Positions 45,200 to 55,800 of a DNA stretch of 64,000 nucleotides are shown here, piece after piece. Source of the stretch: Sabellastarte sp. h YS-2021. Taxonomy: Eukaryota; Annelida; Polychaeta; Sabellida; Sabellidae. A program made the position numbers and the translations under genes. Under the pieces are notes generated by a model that saw nothing but the letters and a program-made list of their open reading frames with translations, had not been told where the DNA came from and did not search any database. Positions within the stretch are counted from its first letter, which is position 1. Each line of letters starts with the position of its first letter. Location of the stretch: assembly GCA_964017235.1 (NCBI GenBank), contig OZ024936.1:54921028-54985027 (forward strand). The letters are read 5' to 3'.

Positions 45200-45511
45200 C
45201 CCTAGGGCCAACAAAAAAGGAGAGATAGGCAACCCAAAGACAAAGACCACGGTTTGGGCGACACCCTCTCCCTAGTTCAAAAAATCAGAGAAGATAACAT
45301 TGTTTATGACACAACTACATGCTCCTAAATAGAGCGTATTGAACCAAGTAATAAAGCTTTTGCCAAAATTGTATTTTTGAAGTACTTTTTTATAGTGCCA
45401 ATCAAATCATATGCCTTTTCAAAGTCCAACAGAAGAAGACCTTTTCTGTGTTGTATATTTAGTTTTGACATGATGTCATACACCAGGCATATGCTGTATA
45501 AGTGGTTATTT
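45200..45511 (-). pseudogene. Decayed L1/Tx1-type LINE RT, downstream part
   Basis: Minus-strand translation ICLVYDIMSKLNIQHRKG, LLLLDFEKAYDLIG (RT motif A) and GLPISPFLLAL (the QGxPLSPxLF block). It continues the RT at 47208-48150, from which it is separated by the pogo-like transposon. Confidence 0.7.
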
Positions 45512-47207
45512 TTGCGGATGCTTAAGTTCGCGAATCAGCTCAGTAGACCTGTTTCGCGAGTTTTTATTTTCGCGGTGAAAGATATTATATTATCGCCAAA
45601 AATAACAACAAAGTTTAACACTGACAACTGACTCATATAAACATTTCTAAGTAATCCTATCCAAATACTAGTACCCACTAGATGTTTATCACATGAAAGA
45701 AGACATCCAGCCCTGTAATTTACAAGTGCAATTTATCGGCATGCATACAGTGAGGAAAAAAAACCTCCCGTTCATATTGTTAATCTTTCTCAACCGCATG
45801 ATTGCACTTATGTAAAAATGACAGTAACTTGATGTACCTGAGTAGGTTCAATCCTGAGCACAAATCAAAGGTAATATTTTTTTTGATGAGAAACCTGCTC
45901 AAAGATTAAACATTGTTAAGGTGAAAATCAAAGAAAGTAATTTTTTTTGATAAAAAAATCAAATTTGTGTATATAAACCACTGAACATTTCATTGTAGTC
46001 ATTATGCATAGTTGCTACATATGAGAAACAACTTTTGAGATACAATTTACATTTCTGCATCAATTTCAAAATGAGTCTGAGAAAGTGGATTACAGCAAAA
46101 AGGAGGACAGAGTTTACATCTGTACCAGGCTTACCAGATCCCAACAAGTGTGCTACACCAGAGAGGGCTCAACAGTGTTTTGCTGCCAATAATGAGATCC
46201 TATATGTTACAAACCCAAAGAGTCAAAAGAGAAAAAGAGGAGAATATGGTACTTACTCCTCTGAGTTGAGACTGAAGATTGGAAAGTATGGGGCCCTCCA
46301 TGGAGCTACAAAGGCAGCCAGGCACTTTAGTAAGGAGCTTAACAAGAAAATCAATGAATCAACTGTCCGTGGGATGGTAAAAGCTTATCAGAAGGAGCTA
46401 CAGAGGCAACCAACTGAGGAGATAGAGGCATTACCACCCAGCAAGAGAGGCAGGCCACTGATTCTAGGAGAGCGCCTAGACCAGGCTGTCATTCAGCATT
46501 TGCAGGCTATCAGAGATGAGGGAGGGGTCATTAACTCCACTATTGTAATGGCAACAGCTAGAGGGATCTTGAAGGATCAAAACAGTGGCCTACTAGCAGA
46601 GCATGGGGGCTCAGTCAACATCACCAAGACCTGGGCTAAGTCTCTTCTTAACAGAATTGGATGGGTGAAAAGAAAAGGCACCAAGGCAGCCAGGAAGGTC
46701 CCAGCAAACATTGAAAAAATAAAAGAAGATTTTTTGAAACGAGTAGCCACCAAGGTGACAGAACACTCTATTCCCCCATCAATGGTGGTTAATTTTGATG
46801 AAACCGGTGTCAATGTAGTTCCAACTTCAAACTGGACACTTCATGCTCAAGGTTCAAAACAGGTTCCCATTACTGGGATTGATGATAAGAGGCAAATCAC
46901 CATGGTTTTAGCCAATACACCCTGTGGAAAGTTGCTTCCTCCTCAGCTAATTTACCAAGGAAAAACAGACAAAGTCCATGCAGTGTTCAATTTCCCAGAG
47001 ACTTGGCATATCACCCATACTCCCAACCATTGGAGTACAGAACAGACCAATATGGACTTTATTAATTACATCTTGGTTCCATACTTTAAGGAACAGCGCA
47101 GAGTTTTAGAACTTCCAGCAGATCAGCCAGCCCTTGTAATTCTGGATGTGTTTGCAGCTCACCGAACAGAAAATGTGAAAGCCCTTTATGCAGAACACAA
47201 TATATTC
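45512..47207 (+). mobile_element. pogo-like DNA transposon, 3'-truncated
   Basis: Inserted into a LINE RT, since the two LINE parts read continuously across it (KALIKNRYI then ICLVYDIM). The left end, near TATAAGTGGTTATTTTTGCG, has GCGAA/TTCGCG-rich terminal sequence; the right end lacks the matching inverted sequence because the element stops inside the transposase gene. Confidence 0.65.
46071..47207 (+). pseudogene. pogo/Tigger-type DDE transposase, C-terminally truncated
   Basis: From the ATG at 46071 there are about 379 uninterrupted codons: an N-terminal tail (MSLRKWITAKRRTEF), a pipsqueak-type helix-turn-helix (YGALHGATKAARHFSKELNK, STVRGMVKAYQKEL), a CENP-B-like second DNA-binding region (SKRGRPLILGERLDQAVIQH to LLNRIGWVKRKGT), and the DDE catalytic core. 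The first Asp is in MVVNFDETGVNVVP and the second in ALVILDVFAAHRTE. At 47207 (AEHNIF) it runs into antisense LINE sequence, and the frame continues for about 45 meaningless codons to a stop at 47348. The third catalytic acid is missing. Confidence 0.85.
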
Positions 47208-48150
47208 TCCAATATATATCGATTCTTAATTAATGCTTTCTGCATGTCCCCAATAACCTTTGGAAGTATGTTTTTAATCTGTGAGAAAGAACACCAGATA
47301 AAATCTTATAATCGATGTTCAAGAGTGAATCTGGCCTTTTGTTTTTAATGAATTCTCTGGGTTTGTAGTCCTTTGGTATACAGATAATAATACTTGGTCT
47401 CTGAGTAAAATAAAGGTTGCCCTTGTCAAAAGACTCATTAAAACTGTTTACTAAGAATTTTCCAAAGTTTGACCAAAAAAATTATAAAATTTTACAGGAA
47501 ACCCATCTGTCCGATGGCATTTGTTGTTTTTCATATTTTTATTACACTTTTTGCCTCATGTTCGGTAACAGCACCTTCACATTTTAATTTTCATCCATCA
47601 GTCAAAGGTGTAACACTACCATTGTTTTCTAAAAATCTTTGGTAGTTAGTTTCAGAATGAGGAACTCTTGAGCTATAGATATGGTTGTAATTTTTTCTGT
47701 TCTTTTGGTATATCTCCTGGAGAGGTGATCATTTTTCCATTGACATTAAGTTTATAAATTGTCTTACTAATGTAGTTGCGTTTTCCAAGTTGCAAAATAA
47801 TTTTGTTGATTTCTCCCCTTCTTCATAATACTGACACTTTGATCTTAGAATGGTACCTTTTACTAATGGTTAGCATACTTTTATTAATTGCAATTTTCCC
47901 TGCTCTAATTCATTTTGTATCTGGGTAACTTTTGCTGTGTCACCAACATTACAGAGTTCTAGTATAGATTTTTCCAAATTTCTTATTTTTTCTTCAAGAT
48001 TTGCATCAATTTCGTTCCTTTCTCTGGCCTTTTGGAGCTGAAATAGTTTGACTTCTGATATTTAGTTTTATCATCTCAAACAGAGTTTGGTAGTCAGCTG
48101 AAAGATTGTAACCAAACTGGTCCCTAAATCCAGTGGCATTAGTGTATGTT
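47208..48150 (-). pseudogene. Decayed L1/Tx1-type LINE RT, upstream part
   Basis: Minus-strand blocks align with the intact LINE at 20201: RSKCQYYEEGEKSTKLFCNL (against RSRCKHVLEFEKPSKYFLNL), RTDGFPVKFYNFFGQTLEN (against GPDGLPIEFYTKFW), SIIICIPKDYK, NIDYKILSGVLSHRLK. Stops and frameshifts throughout. Confidence 0.75.
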
Positions 48151-49858
48151 CTCACAGTATTTTCAATTGTATTATTACCAAACTTACACCCCTTCTCTGC
48201 ATCATGGAGAAGGGGTGTATTAAATTTTCAAAAACCTTTATATCATGTAACTGATGGATTTTAACTGAAAATATCTCACGAGAGAATGTTACATCCCTTT
48301 GTGTAATGTGCAACAGAAATGATATAACTGGATTAATGCATTGACACTCAGCAACAATTTGACTTTTTATGCTTTGAAAAATTCTCCGACTTTTGTCAGA
48401 TCGAAAAGTTATATCATCAGCATACAGCTCCAGAAAAAATGACAATACTTTTTTGTTATAACTGGACCAATACTGAAGTTTCTTTCACCATTTTTTGTTC
48501 ATTTTGATAAGGGCTTGAGTCTTGGCATAGAAGCGTTGATCAGTTTATTAGTTTAATTTTGGTGAATCTTTCACTTTGAGCCTCAGCACCACAAACAGTA
48601 TTTTACATATTTTTAATGTTATTACCTCAAATAATAGGTGTTTTACCCCTTTATCATGGTGCCAAATATCATTTCCCTAGTAATTATGCAAACATTAAAA
48701 ATCTTCTCATGGCTCTACTGCGAGAAGAAAAAAAGCCACGCTTGACTGATTACTTCAAAATTTTAGCATGTATGTATTGTAACCTGTAGTCATTGTTTTG
48801 GGAAATGTCTTATCAGGACTGAACCTCAGAAACCATAAGGTATAGGATGTTGACATTTGCTGGGGACATTGGTTAGAGGTTGTAGGTATACATAATTGTG
48901 GTGTGACCTTAATTTGACCTTGCTGTAGTGACCTTGACCTTTCAAATTTTGTCCGGGTAATATCTCAGAAACCGAAAGAGGTAGAAGGCTGATACTTGGT
49001 TGGGACTTTGGTCAGGTGTTGTAGGTATGCAATGTGACCTTATTCCGACCCTTGACCCTGACTCTGTCAGAATATATTAAGATATATTTATTGCTGCAAA
49101 TGATTCTTATATGTACTTAATCTAACTGTGCCATTTCCAATGACAGCTGCACGTCATAAATTTTACAGCTTCATACTCTTTAGATCACTAATTAATGATT
49201 TGATCTTGCTATTGAAGTGTCTTGTCTTCACTCTCTTTAGTGTTAGTTATGCTGCACCCTTGTATAACTTACACTATAAGGTCTATATCTAATGGTGTCT
49301 AATGCTATTTCCCCGGGTTGTGGGGTACAGGCATTTCTAATGTTTTTTTAACTTGTTAAATATAATTAAGAATAATGAACAGAAAATAGAAGTATTGTAA
49401 GAAAACACCCCTTACATAAATTTCTATCGCAATACTTGGGGGCACACCATTATATAACTGACTTAATAGGCTCACACTTTGATCACTGACCATGGGTTAC
49501 AGTTTATCTTTGGTGAAAATGAAACAGCTGTGGATTCAGTCAAGTGTAACATTTTGTTTCAAAATAGACCTACAAACTTATCCCAGTGTTTTCATCAATT
49601 AGAGACAGAAAAAGTAATATATTTAATATTTGTATAAATGCTGGGGAATAATATATGACACAATGATAAAGGGATAACACACCTATTATTTGACCTACTA
49701 CAATTAAAAATATATGAAATACTGTTTGTGTTATTGATGTTCAAAGGAAACAAAATCACCAAAATTAGACCCACAAACTGATCAACGCTTCTATGATATT
49801 GTATTGAATCGGTTTGTGCATAGGGGCTGGAGATATCCACGTAATCTCTGCTACTAAC
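48151..49858. other. 5' part of actin intron 1; dispersed repeat pair
   Basis: From 48255 it is duplicated at 59410. A repeat of about 140 bp (AATATCTCAGAAACC..AGG..GACATTTGCTGGGGAC) occurs at about 48815-48945 and 48955-49075, with CTTGACCTT words typical of a widespread invertebrate repeat. No coding frame. Confidence 0.45.
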
Positions 49859-49984
49859 CTGATTCCTTGGAGTGCCCACAATTGATGGGAACACTACCCT
49901 GGGTGCATTATCCCCAGCAAAACCAGCCTTAATCATGCCAGACCCATTGTCCACAACCAGGGTGCCTACATCATACTCGCTCAT
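49859..49984 (-). CDS. Actin, coding exon 1 (codons 1-42)
   Basis: Starts with a true [23 protein letters not shown], ending SIVGTPRNQ, followed by the donor CAG|GTTAGT. The nucleotide-binding loop (Asp11, Gly-Ser-Gly, Lys18 in mature numbering) is intact. His40 is Asn, and the N-terminus is less acidic than usual (SEY in place of DED/EEE). An acceptor-like ATTATTTCAG lies 42 nt upstream, implying a leader intron. Exon 1 is separated from exon 2 by 15.1 kb filled with transposons. Confidence 0.95.
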
Positions 49985-50026
49985 GTTTGATCGTTACTCT
50001 ATGTTTCACGTCTTTGGCGAACAAAT

Positions 50027-50241
50027 CTGAAATAATGCATATTTGTTATTTCACTTTGATAGAGTTCAATCCCCCCTATAAAAAACATATTAATTTGAAA
50101 AACACTGTCTCATGTACATGATAGAAGAATTCAGTTATTTATTTGAATGTTCTGCAGTAATAAACTGAAAATACAGAAAAGGTTGTTTTTCTGTTTGCGT
50201 ATAATTCTCTACTGATAAATAAATAATTATTATATACTTAC
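50027..50241 (-). other. Predicted actin 5' UTR intron
   Basis: Minus-strand donor ATT|GTAAGTATA (GT at 50241-50240) and acceptor TATTTCAG (50028-50027), 215 nt. A leader intron just upstream of the ATG is common in animal actins. Confidence 0.5.
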
Positions 50242-50288
50242 AATAAAGCACTAAATTGATGTTGACATCCTCTAAATAATTGTTCTTT

Positions 50289-50295
50289 CTTTATA
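50289..50295 (-). promoter_or_regulatory. Candidate actin TATA box
   Basis: TATAAAG on the minus strand, about 45 nt upstream of the predicted leader exon end. No perfect CC(A/T)6GG serum-response box was found nearby. Harbinger H2 begins only about 90 bp further upstream. Confidence 0.35.
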
Positions 50296-50794
50296 ATTTT
50301 ACGTGACTGACAACCTTTCAATTCTGTTTTCAAAACCATATCTGTTGCAACAAATTATAATGTGGCAGTTTCACATCCAAGGATCCCCCACGGATATAAG
50401 CCACGATTCCATATATGATAACTGGCAAGGATGTACTGCAGATGAAGGGGATTGGGGGTGGAATTTTTGGAAAAGTGAGTGATTTATGGATGCGCCACGG
50501 ATAATTCTACGGATAATAAGGATTCTTTGCGTGCGGATCATCCACAGATACACATCTGTGATCACCTGCAGTGCAGCGGAAACTGCCCAGGACACACCAA
50601 GACTACACAAGGATTCCCCCAGACATCTCAAGGAGGGCCTGGATGGGGTTTACGGATATTGCGGATGCTCGCGGATGGGGTTTAAGGACAATAATTGTTA
50701 TAGCGCATGCCAGCTTATCTATAAGAGAGTTTTATGACAACATTGCAGGTGTCCCCCTGAGGGGTAGTGACCACTGGATACCTTGATCCCAATG

Positions 50795-50804
50795 CCTATA
50801 TAAA
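50795..50804 (+). promoter_or_regulatory. TATA box of Harbinger H2
   Basis: CCTATATAAA, identical to that of H1, with an ATG at 50850 (MDRKDRLPGPNIAF) that opens only a short remnant frame. Confidence 0.55.
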
Positions 50805-51649
50805 GGGGTAAGGGTCAGGTCACTAGCCAGATACAATTTGGTCGTCAATATGGACAGGAAGGACAGATTGCCTGGGCCAAACATTGCATTCCTTTTCTTC
50901 TGCATGTGTAGATAAAGTGTGTCACCCCACTGTGTGATGACAAAATCAAAGTGTTGAGATACAATGCTTTGTAAGAATGGATAATCAAGCAAGCCCACCT
51001 CAAACAACACAAAGACTTCAGGGCAAAATGCCCACCACCACCCCCAAAGAGAAATAATCAAATAACTGAGGAAATAAATGAAACAATTACATGGAAAGAA
51101 ATGTATGAAATAACTGTAAAGATTAACTTTGCACAGCCTATATCCCCCCAAAAGAAATAAAGAAATTCTTTAAAAGAATTTTAAAAAATAAACATCAGAA
51201 ACACAACCCCTCCCTGAAGAGTGCCATCATTGCTGATGGAGTGGGGGCACCCCAAATTTGTTGACACAAGTTCAAACACTAATTTGGATTGGGTTAATTC
51301 ATTTGGCCTGTTTTTGTTTTTTTTTTTGGGGGGGGAGGGGGAGTCCAAAATTCAACTTTCATTGATACTTAGTACAATTTATTTCTATTCATTTTATATA
51401 GCATTTCTTGTATGTGGGTGCACCGCTGTTTTTTGTCTTTGTGGTTTTGTTTTGAGTTAAATGATAGTTATTGTGTGTGAAATTGAAATTAATTTGGTTG
51501 GAGATATTAGGACTTTGTGAGCTTCTTTGGGTCATTTATTATGTTTTTTGGGGGTGTTTGTTGTGAATGTGGTGTGGGGTATTTTTTATTTCATTTTTTA
51601 TATCAAACGCACAGCTCAAATTGTTTTTGGAAGATATGGCGGCCCTAAA

Positions 51650-53440
51650 AAGGGCCTTTAAAAATTATCAGCTACTGCTGATATGTTGGCTGGCAGTGGC
51701 TGGCTACTGGTCCTCTGTGGCTGGTGGCTGTTTCTTCAACTGGCTGAAACTGAGGCATGTTGATATCCCCAAGTCTGACATCTTGTGACATGTTGGGAAT
51801 GTTGCTGAAGTACTGACTGTCAACTGAGGGTGGATTCATTGGTGGTGAGAGGTTGAATCCTTTTGGTGTACTAGTTTTGCGCATAGAGTCTATGGTTGTA
51901 ACTGGCGGTGATATGGCTTGCACCTGTGAGGTACTTGATCTCTGTGAGGTGACTTGCTGTGATGTTTGTTGACTGTGTGGATCTGTGATCTGCTGCTGTG
52001 AAGTTTGAACAGTTTATTGATGACGCTTTATGGTGACATGTTGCGATGTAGTCACGGTTGTGGGCTGCTGTGTGGGTTGTTGCTGATGCTGCTGTACTGG
52101 CTGCTATGACAGTATGGAAGGTTGTACTAGCTACTGTGACTGTATGGAAGGCTGTATTGCTTGATGTGGTGATATTTGCTGCTGCTGTATCGGCTGCTGT
52201 GGTGCTGCCATTACTGAAATGTGGTGCTGTGGCTGCATGCTTTGCTGTGGAGCCTGTCCCTGCATACATGTCTGCTGTAAGTGCTGCTGCGAATGCTGTA
52301 ACTGCTGTGGTAACTGCTGTGCCTTTGGTATGTGTATGAATGTCTGTTGCATCTGCTGCTGTGGGACTTGCATCATTGTGTGAGGCATCGGAAACTGGTG
52401 CAAGGTCGAGGGCTGGCTGTACATGGTGGTCTGGGCCATACTCTTCACAATGGCATGTTGGAGAATTTGCTGCTGCTTGTCCCTATGTTTGAGTCTCATC
52501 ACTAAGTTGAATGTCTCTTGTTTAGACTCGTCCACCTTTAGAAAGTCACAGAACCCCAGTCTTGGGTTGTCAGGCTTGTCATCACAGCTTTTTAACCACA
52601 ATATCTTTTAACTCTGATATCCCCCTATTACATTCTGCAAGAGCTGAGTGAAGTTCATCAGATTCTGCATAGCTTGAGGCCACACTGCAGCCACGTGATC
52701 TAGTAGTAGGGGTATGTGTATCCAGGTGTGACAGGTCTGCTTGGTCATCAGTGGATTCTAGACAAGAAGTATAATGGAACGGTTCCATGTGCACTGTCTC
52801 CTGTCTGGATGCTGAACTTTTTTTCCTGCAGAACCCCTGGGAGCCCTGAATTCACTTTTTGCTGCAAGATGTCAGACGATGTGGTCCCTCAGAAAGGGAA
52901 AATTGTCTCTGGTCCATTTCTGCCTATCTGTCAGCTGTGGTACCCCTGGCCCGACTTCATGTGAGTGACCTTTCTGAAGAGTGTGCGCTGGCTCTGAAAC
53001 CATCTTTGGCAGGCATCTTTGTCCATGTTGTTCTTGGACACAAACAGTCCACTAATCCCCCTCTACAGTAGTGAACAAAACACTGGGTTTCTTGCTCCTT
53101 TTCGCTGCCCTCTCTTCTGTGACAGTTTGTCCTTCCTTGGTCATTTTCCCTGGCCCTTCTGTGCCCTCCCAGCAGCCTGTGTGTCCTTTGTGTCACCAAT
53201 ATCCTCATCCCCTGAATTTGAATACTGCTGTGTCCCAAGTGCAATGTCACCCTCTCATGTATCCGATATTTCCAGAGGATCCTCCACTCCCACCACCAAC
53301 TCCTCCAACCCAGCTGCTTGCTGGCTCTCTTGAGTCTCTGGTACACAACTCAACTCATCCACCTCTGGAGAGTGTGCCTGGGTTGCAACCCTCTCCTCCT
53401 CATGACTGCTTCTCCTCTTTGTCTTTTTCTTTGGTGTCAT
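51650..53440 (-). pseudogene. Decayed Harbinger accessory protein (H2), MADF-like plus Gln-rich tail
   Basis: Begins at an ATG at 53440 with a basic stretch MTPKKKTKRRSSHEEER and acidic sequence, then a frameshift into SGDEDIGDTKDTQAAGRAQK. MADF-like second-half sequence follows (CQRWFQSQRTLFRKVTHMKS, RQKWTRDNFPFLRDHI). 52601-52131 is DNPRLGFCDFLKVDESKQ then about 100 residues rich in Gln/Met/Pro; 51923-51672 is the proline-rich C-terminal end. Layout (basic, acidic, MADF, poly-Gln) mirrors the H1 accessory gene although the sequence is quite different. Frameshifts and stops throughout. Confidence 0.55.
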
Positions 53441-53935
53441 TTTGCAGAAATATTAACCAAATTTCCTTTTCAAAAAACCTCAAAAGTCTCAATAATTTTG
53501 ATTAATATGCCAACAAAATATATCCTCAAATATCTCCAGTATCTGTTGTAAAGTTGTTGAATTGATGTATCCTCATCGAAAACCAAAATATATCTGACCA
53601 AAATGCCCAGCCAACTGGCCTTATACAGCCTCTCGTTCATTAGAAGGTTTTTCTGCAGCTTTCAGAGCAGTGTGGGAAACCACAAATGTATCCGTAAACC
53701 CAGTCCTTATTGTCCTTGAGGCATCCTTATCATCCGTAAACACCCGTCCCAATTGTCCTTGAACACATCCGTACATATCCGAAAAGAAATTTCATCTCCA
53801 TGACCTTCTTCCGTGACCATTCTAATTGGTCTGTGGGTTTCCGGGAATCTCTGTTGACATCTGTAAGCATCATTAGTCCACCTTGTGTCTTTGGTGGAGC
53901 ACATTCAGCACGATTCAGTGGCATTCAGTAGGAAC

Positions 53936-55794
53936 TGGGTAGGATGTGTTTGACACAACAGAGAACCTGTTTGCATTTGGGATCGTTTTTTTTTAAATAT
54001 TTGAAGCCTCCCACAGGCTTAACTAAAATGTTACTTTAGGAGTAAAGGGGATGGGATGGCTGTATGAAATGGCTAGTTCTTCAACATGTACTGCCAAGAT
54101 ACAAAGTTTCTGTTTGGAGAAATAAGTACTTATGAAGTATTTATAAAGTGCCAAATTAATCTCAGCCTAAGAATGTAAAGTCCAAGTTCCAGAAAGAAGC
54201 CTGCATCCATATTAGCCTCCGATACGGGAAAGAGACTATTGTGGAGGGTAGCCTAATCTGAACAAGTAATCTGAATAAGGATAAGAATGCCTAGCTGAAA
54301 TTAAACTAGTACAGAAATGACCGCAAGAGAAATATGTGACCTAGGCAAAAGTTGAGAGGACGGAAGAAGTTATGCTTATAAGTTGGTCAAGTTTCTGCAC
54401 TAAAACTTTCACACTTCAGGTCAACCAGGAAGCCAAAAGTGCAAATGATAAATACAACCACAAAAGAAATCATGCAAATCAACCTTTTAGAGTACTGTCT
54501 AGGGGGCAATGATGCTTTTTATGCCTGGCATACAACCAATCAACAAACATGTGTACAATACATATTTTATATTAGCTTTTAAATTCATTGTTTACTAGCT
54601 ATATGTTGACTAACTTTTGGCTTGTGCTAATTTGCCAAGCTAGAGAGGAGTATATTGTATGTTATAATATTTTGGAACTTTGTTGTTTCAATACATTTGC
54701 CCTATTGAAGCTGATTAAATATGTAATGAACGATTGCCTCAATATCTATTGTCAGAACACTTTAATAATAAAAACAGCAAAATTGATTATTTTAATACAG
54801 TTATGTTTTATTACTTTTATTTACTACAATTTGATAATAATCTGATTTCACGTTTCAAACTTACTATCCATTAATAAAAAAGACAACCAAACGTTACCAA
54901 TAATAAACTTAAGTATGTTCATACAAATTGACAATTTATATAAACCTAATACTAAAATCGTAAGATGAAACAATAAACTTTTTGTATTTCCAGACAACAT
55001 ACCACAGAAGATATATGCTTCTCACAGCCGCCAGTATCAAGTTTTAAGTCTCAATTGAAGGGGCTATTCCACAATATATATCTTTATTATGTGTTGTGAA
55101 ATAAGTTTGTCATTTATCCGATATCTGGTGAATTTACAGTATTGGAAGACGATTCGATGCTTTGAAAACCAAAGAATCAGATAATTGCTCTTACAAATAT
55201 TTGATAACAAGCAATGGAGCATGTAAAGCCTTCCCTTTAAAGTCTTAATTTGTTTTTTTTTTACCTCAGAAGAACTGTGTCACATACATTCAGACAGATT
55301 TGTCTTAATTTGTTTTTACCTCAGAAAAACTGTGTCACGTACAATCATACATTGAATGTATATAATCGTATTAGTGTCTGCTCAATTCGGGGTCAGCTAC
55401 AGATATATTTATTGCTCTGCATTCCTATCCCACCTTAACTTTTACAAATATCAGTTGAGTTGATAATGTAGATAATTCATAGTGTATTTTATTCAATACA
55501 TCTGATGAAATATTTTGTATATTTTGGCCTTAACATGACACATATTAGCGTAGGTTTTCATGCAGACAATAATGTGGCAATTATGATTAATAATTTAAAC
55601 AAAATGGACTAAATAAGTAGGTGACCATAAAAGTATTCATAACTGGACCAGAACCCTTTCCAGTGAGGGGACCTACCGTTAATTTATTTAACTATTTCCT
55701 ACATTCACAAAGTGGCAATTGATAAATTGACAAATAATTGGGCTAAATCATTGGGTGGGGGGGACCAACTGTTAATTTTATAATCGCATCATCT
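53936..55794. other. No gene; part of segmental duplication copy 1
   Basis: AT-rich. 53950-54150 and 55485-55580 resemble 60250-60400 and 60508-60600. A 38-bp near-repeat (TCTTAATTTGTTTTT..CCTCAGAA) occurs at 55243 and 55303. No coding frame recognised. Confidence 0.4.
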
Positions 55795-55800
55795 CTTAGT

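Larger units (their letters stand above)
50380..53935. mobile_element. Harbinger deletion derivative H2
   Basis: Absent from the duplicated copy at 60.0 kb, so an insertion. The left 330 bp and right 250 bp carry many ACGGAT/GCGGAT words oriented inward on each side (TTTACGGATATTGCGGATG; on the minus strand TTTACGGATACATT and TTTACGGATGATAAGG), giving inverted subterminal repeats. It retains a transposase promoter and start region (50795-50900) with the rest of the transposase gone, and a decayed MADF/Q-rich accessory gene on the minus strand. Exact ends not determined. Confidence 0.65.
43895..55580. repeat. Segmental duplication, copy 1 (interrupted)
   Basis: Three blocks, 43895-44880, 48255-50376 and about 53950-55580, are colinear with the compact copy at 57990-60600. 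Examples: CATCTATGAATATGCCATAT against CATCCATGAATATGCCGTGT, TGAAAAATTCTCCGACTTTT against TGAAAAATTCTCCAACTTTT, and the actin exon 1. The interruptions (LINE plus pogo, and Harbinger H2) are absent from copy 2. Identity looks like 70-80 percent by eye. Confidence 0.65.

Noticed and set aside
50732-51151. 139-codon minus-strand frame inside H2
   Set aside because: It lies antisense to the remnant transposase start region, is Trp/Phe-rich in a patchy way and shows no domain.
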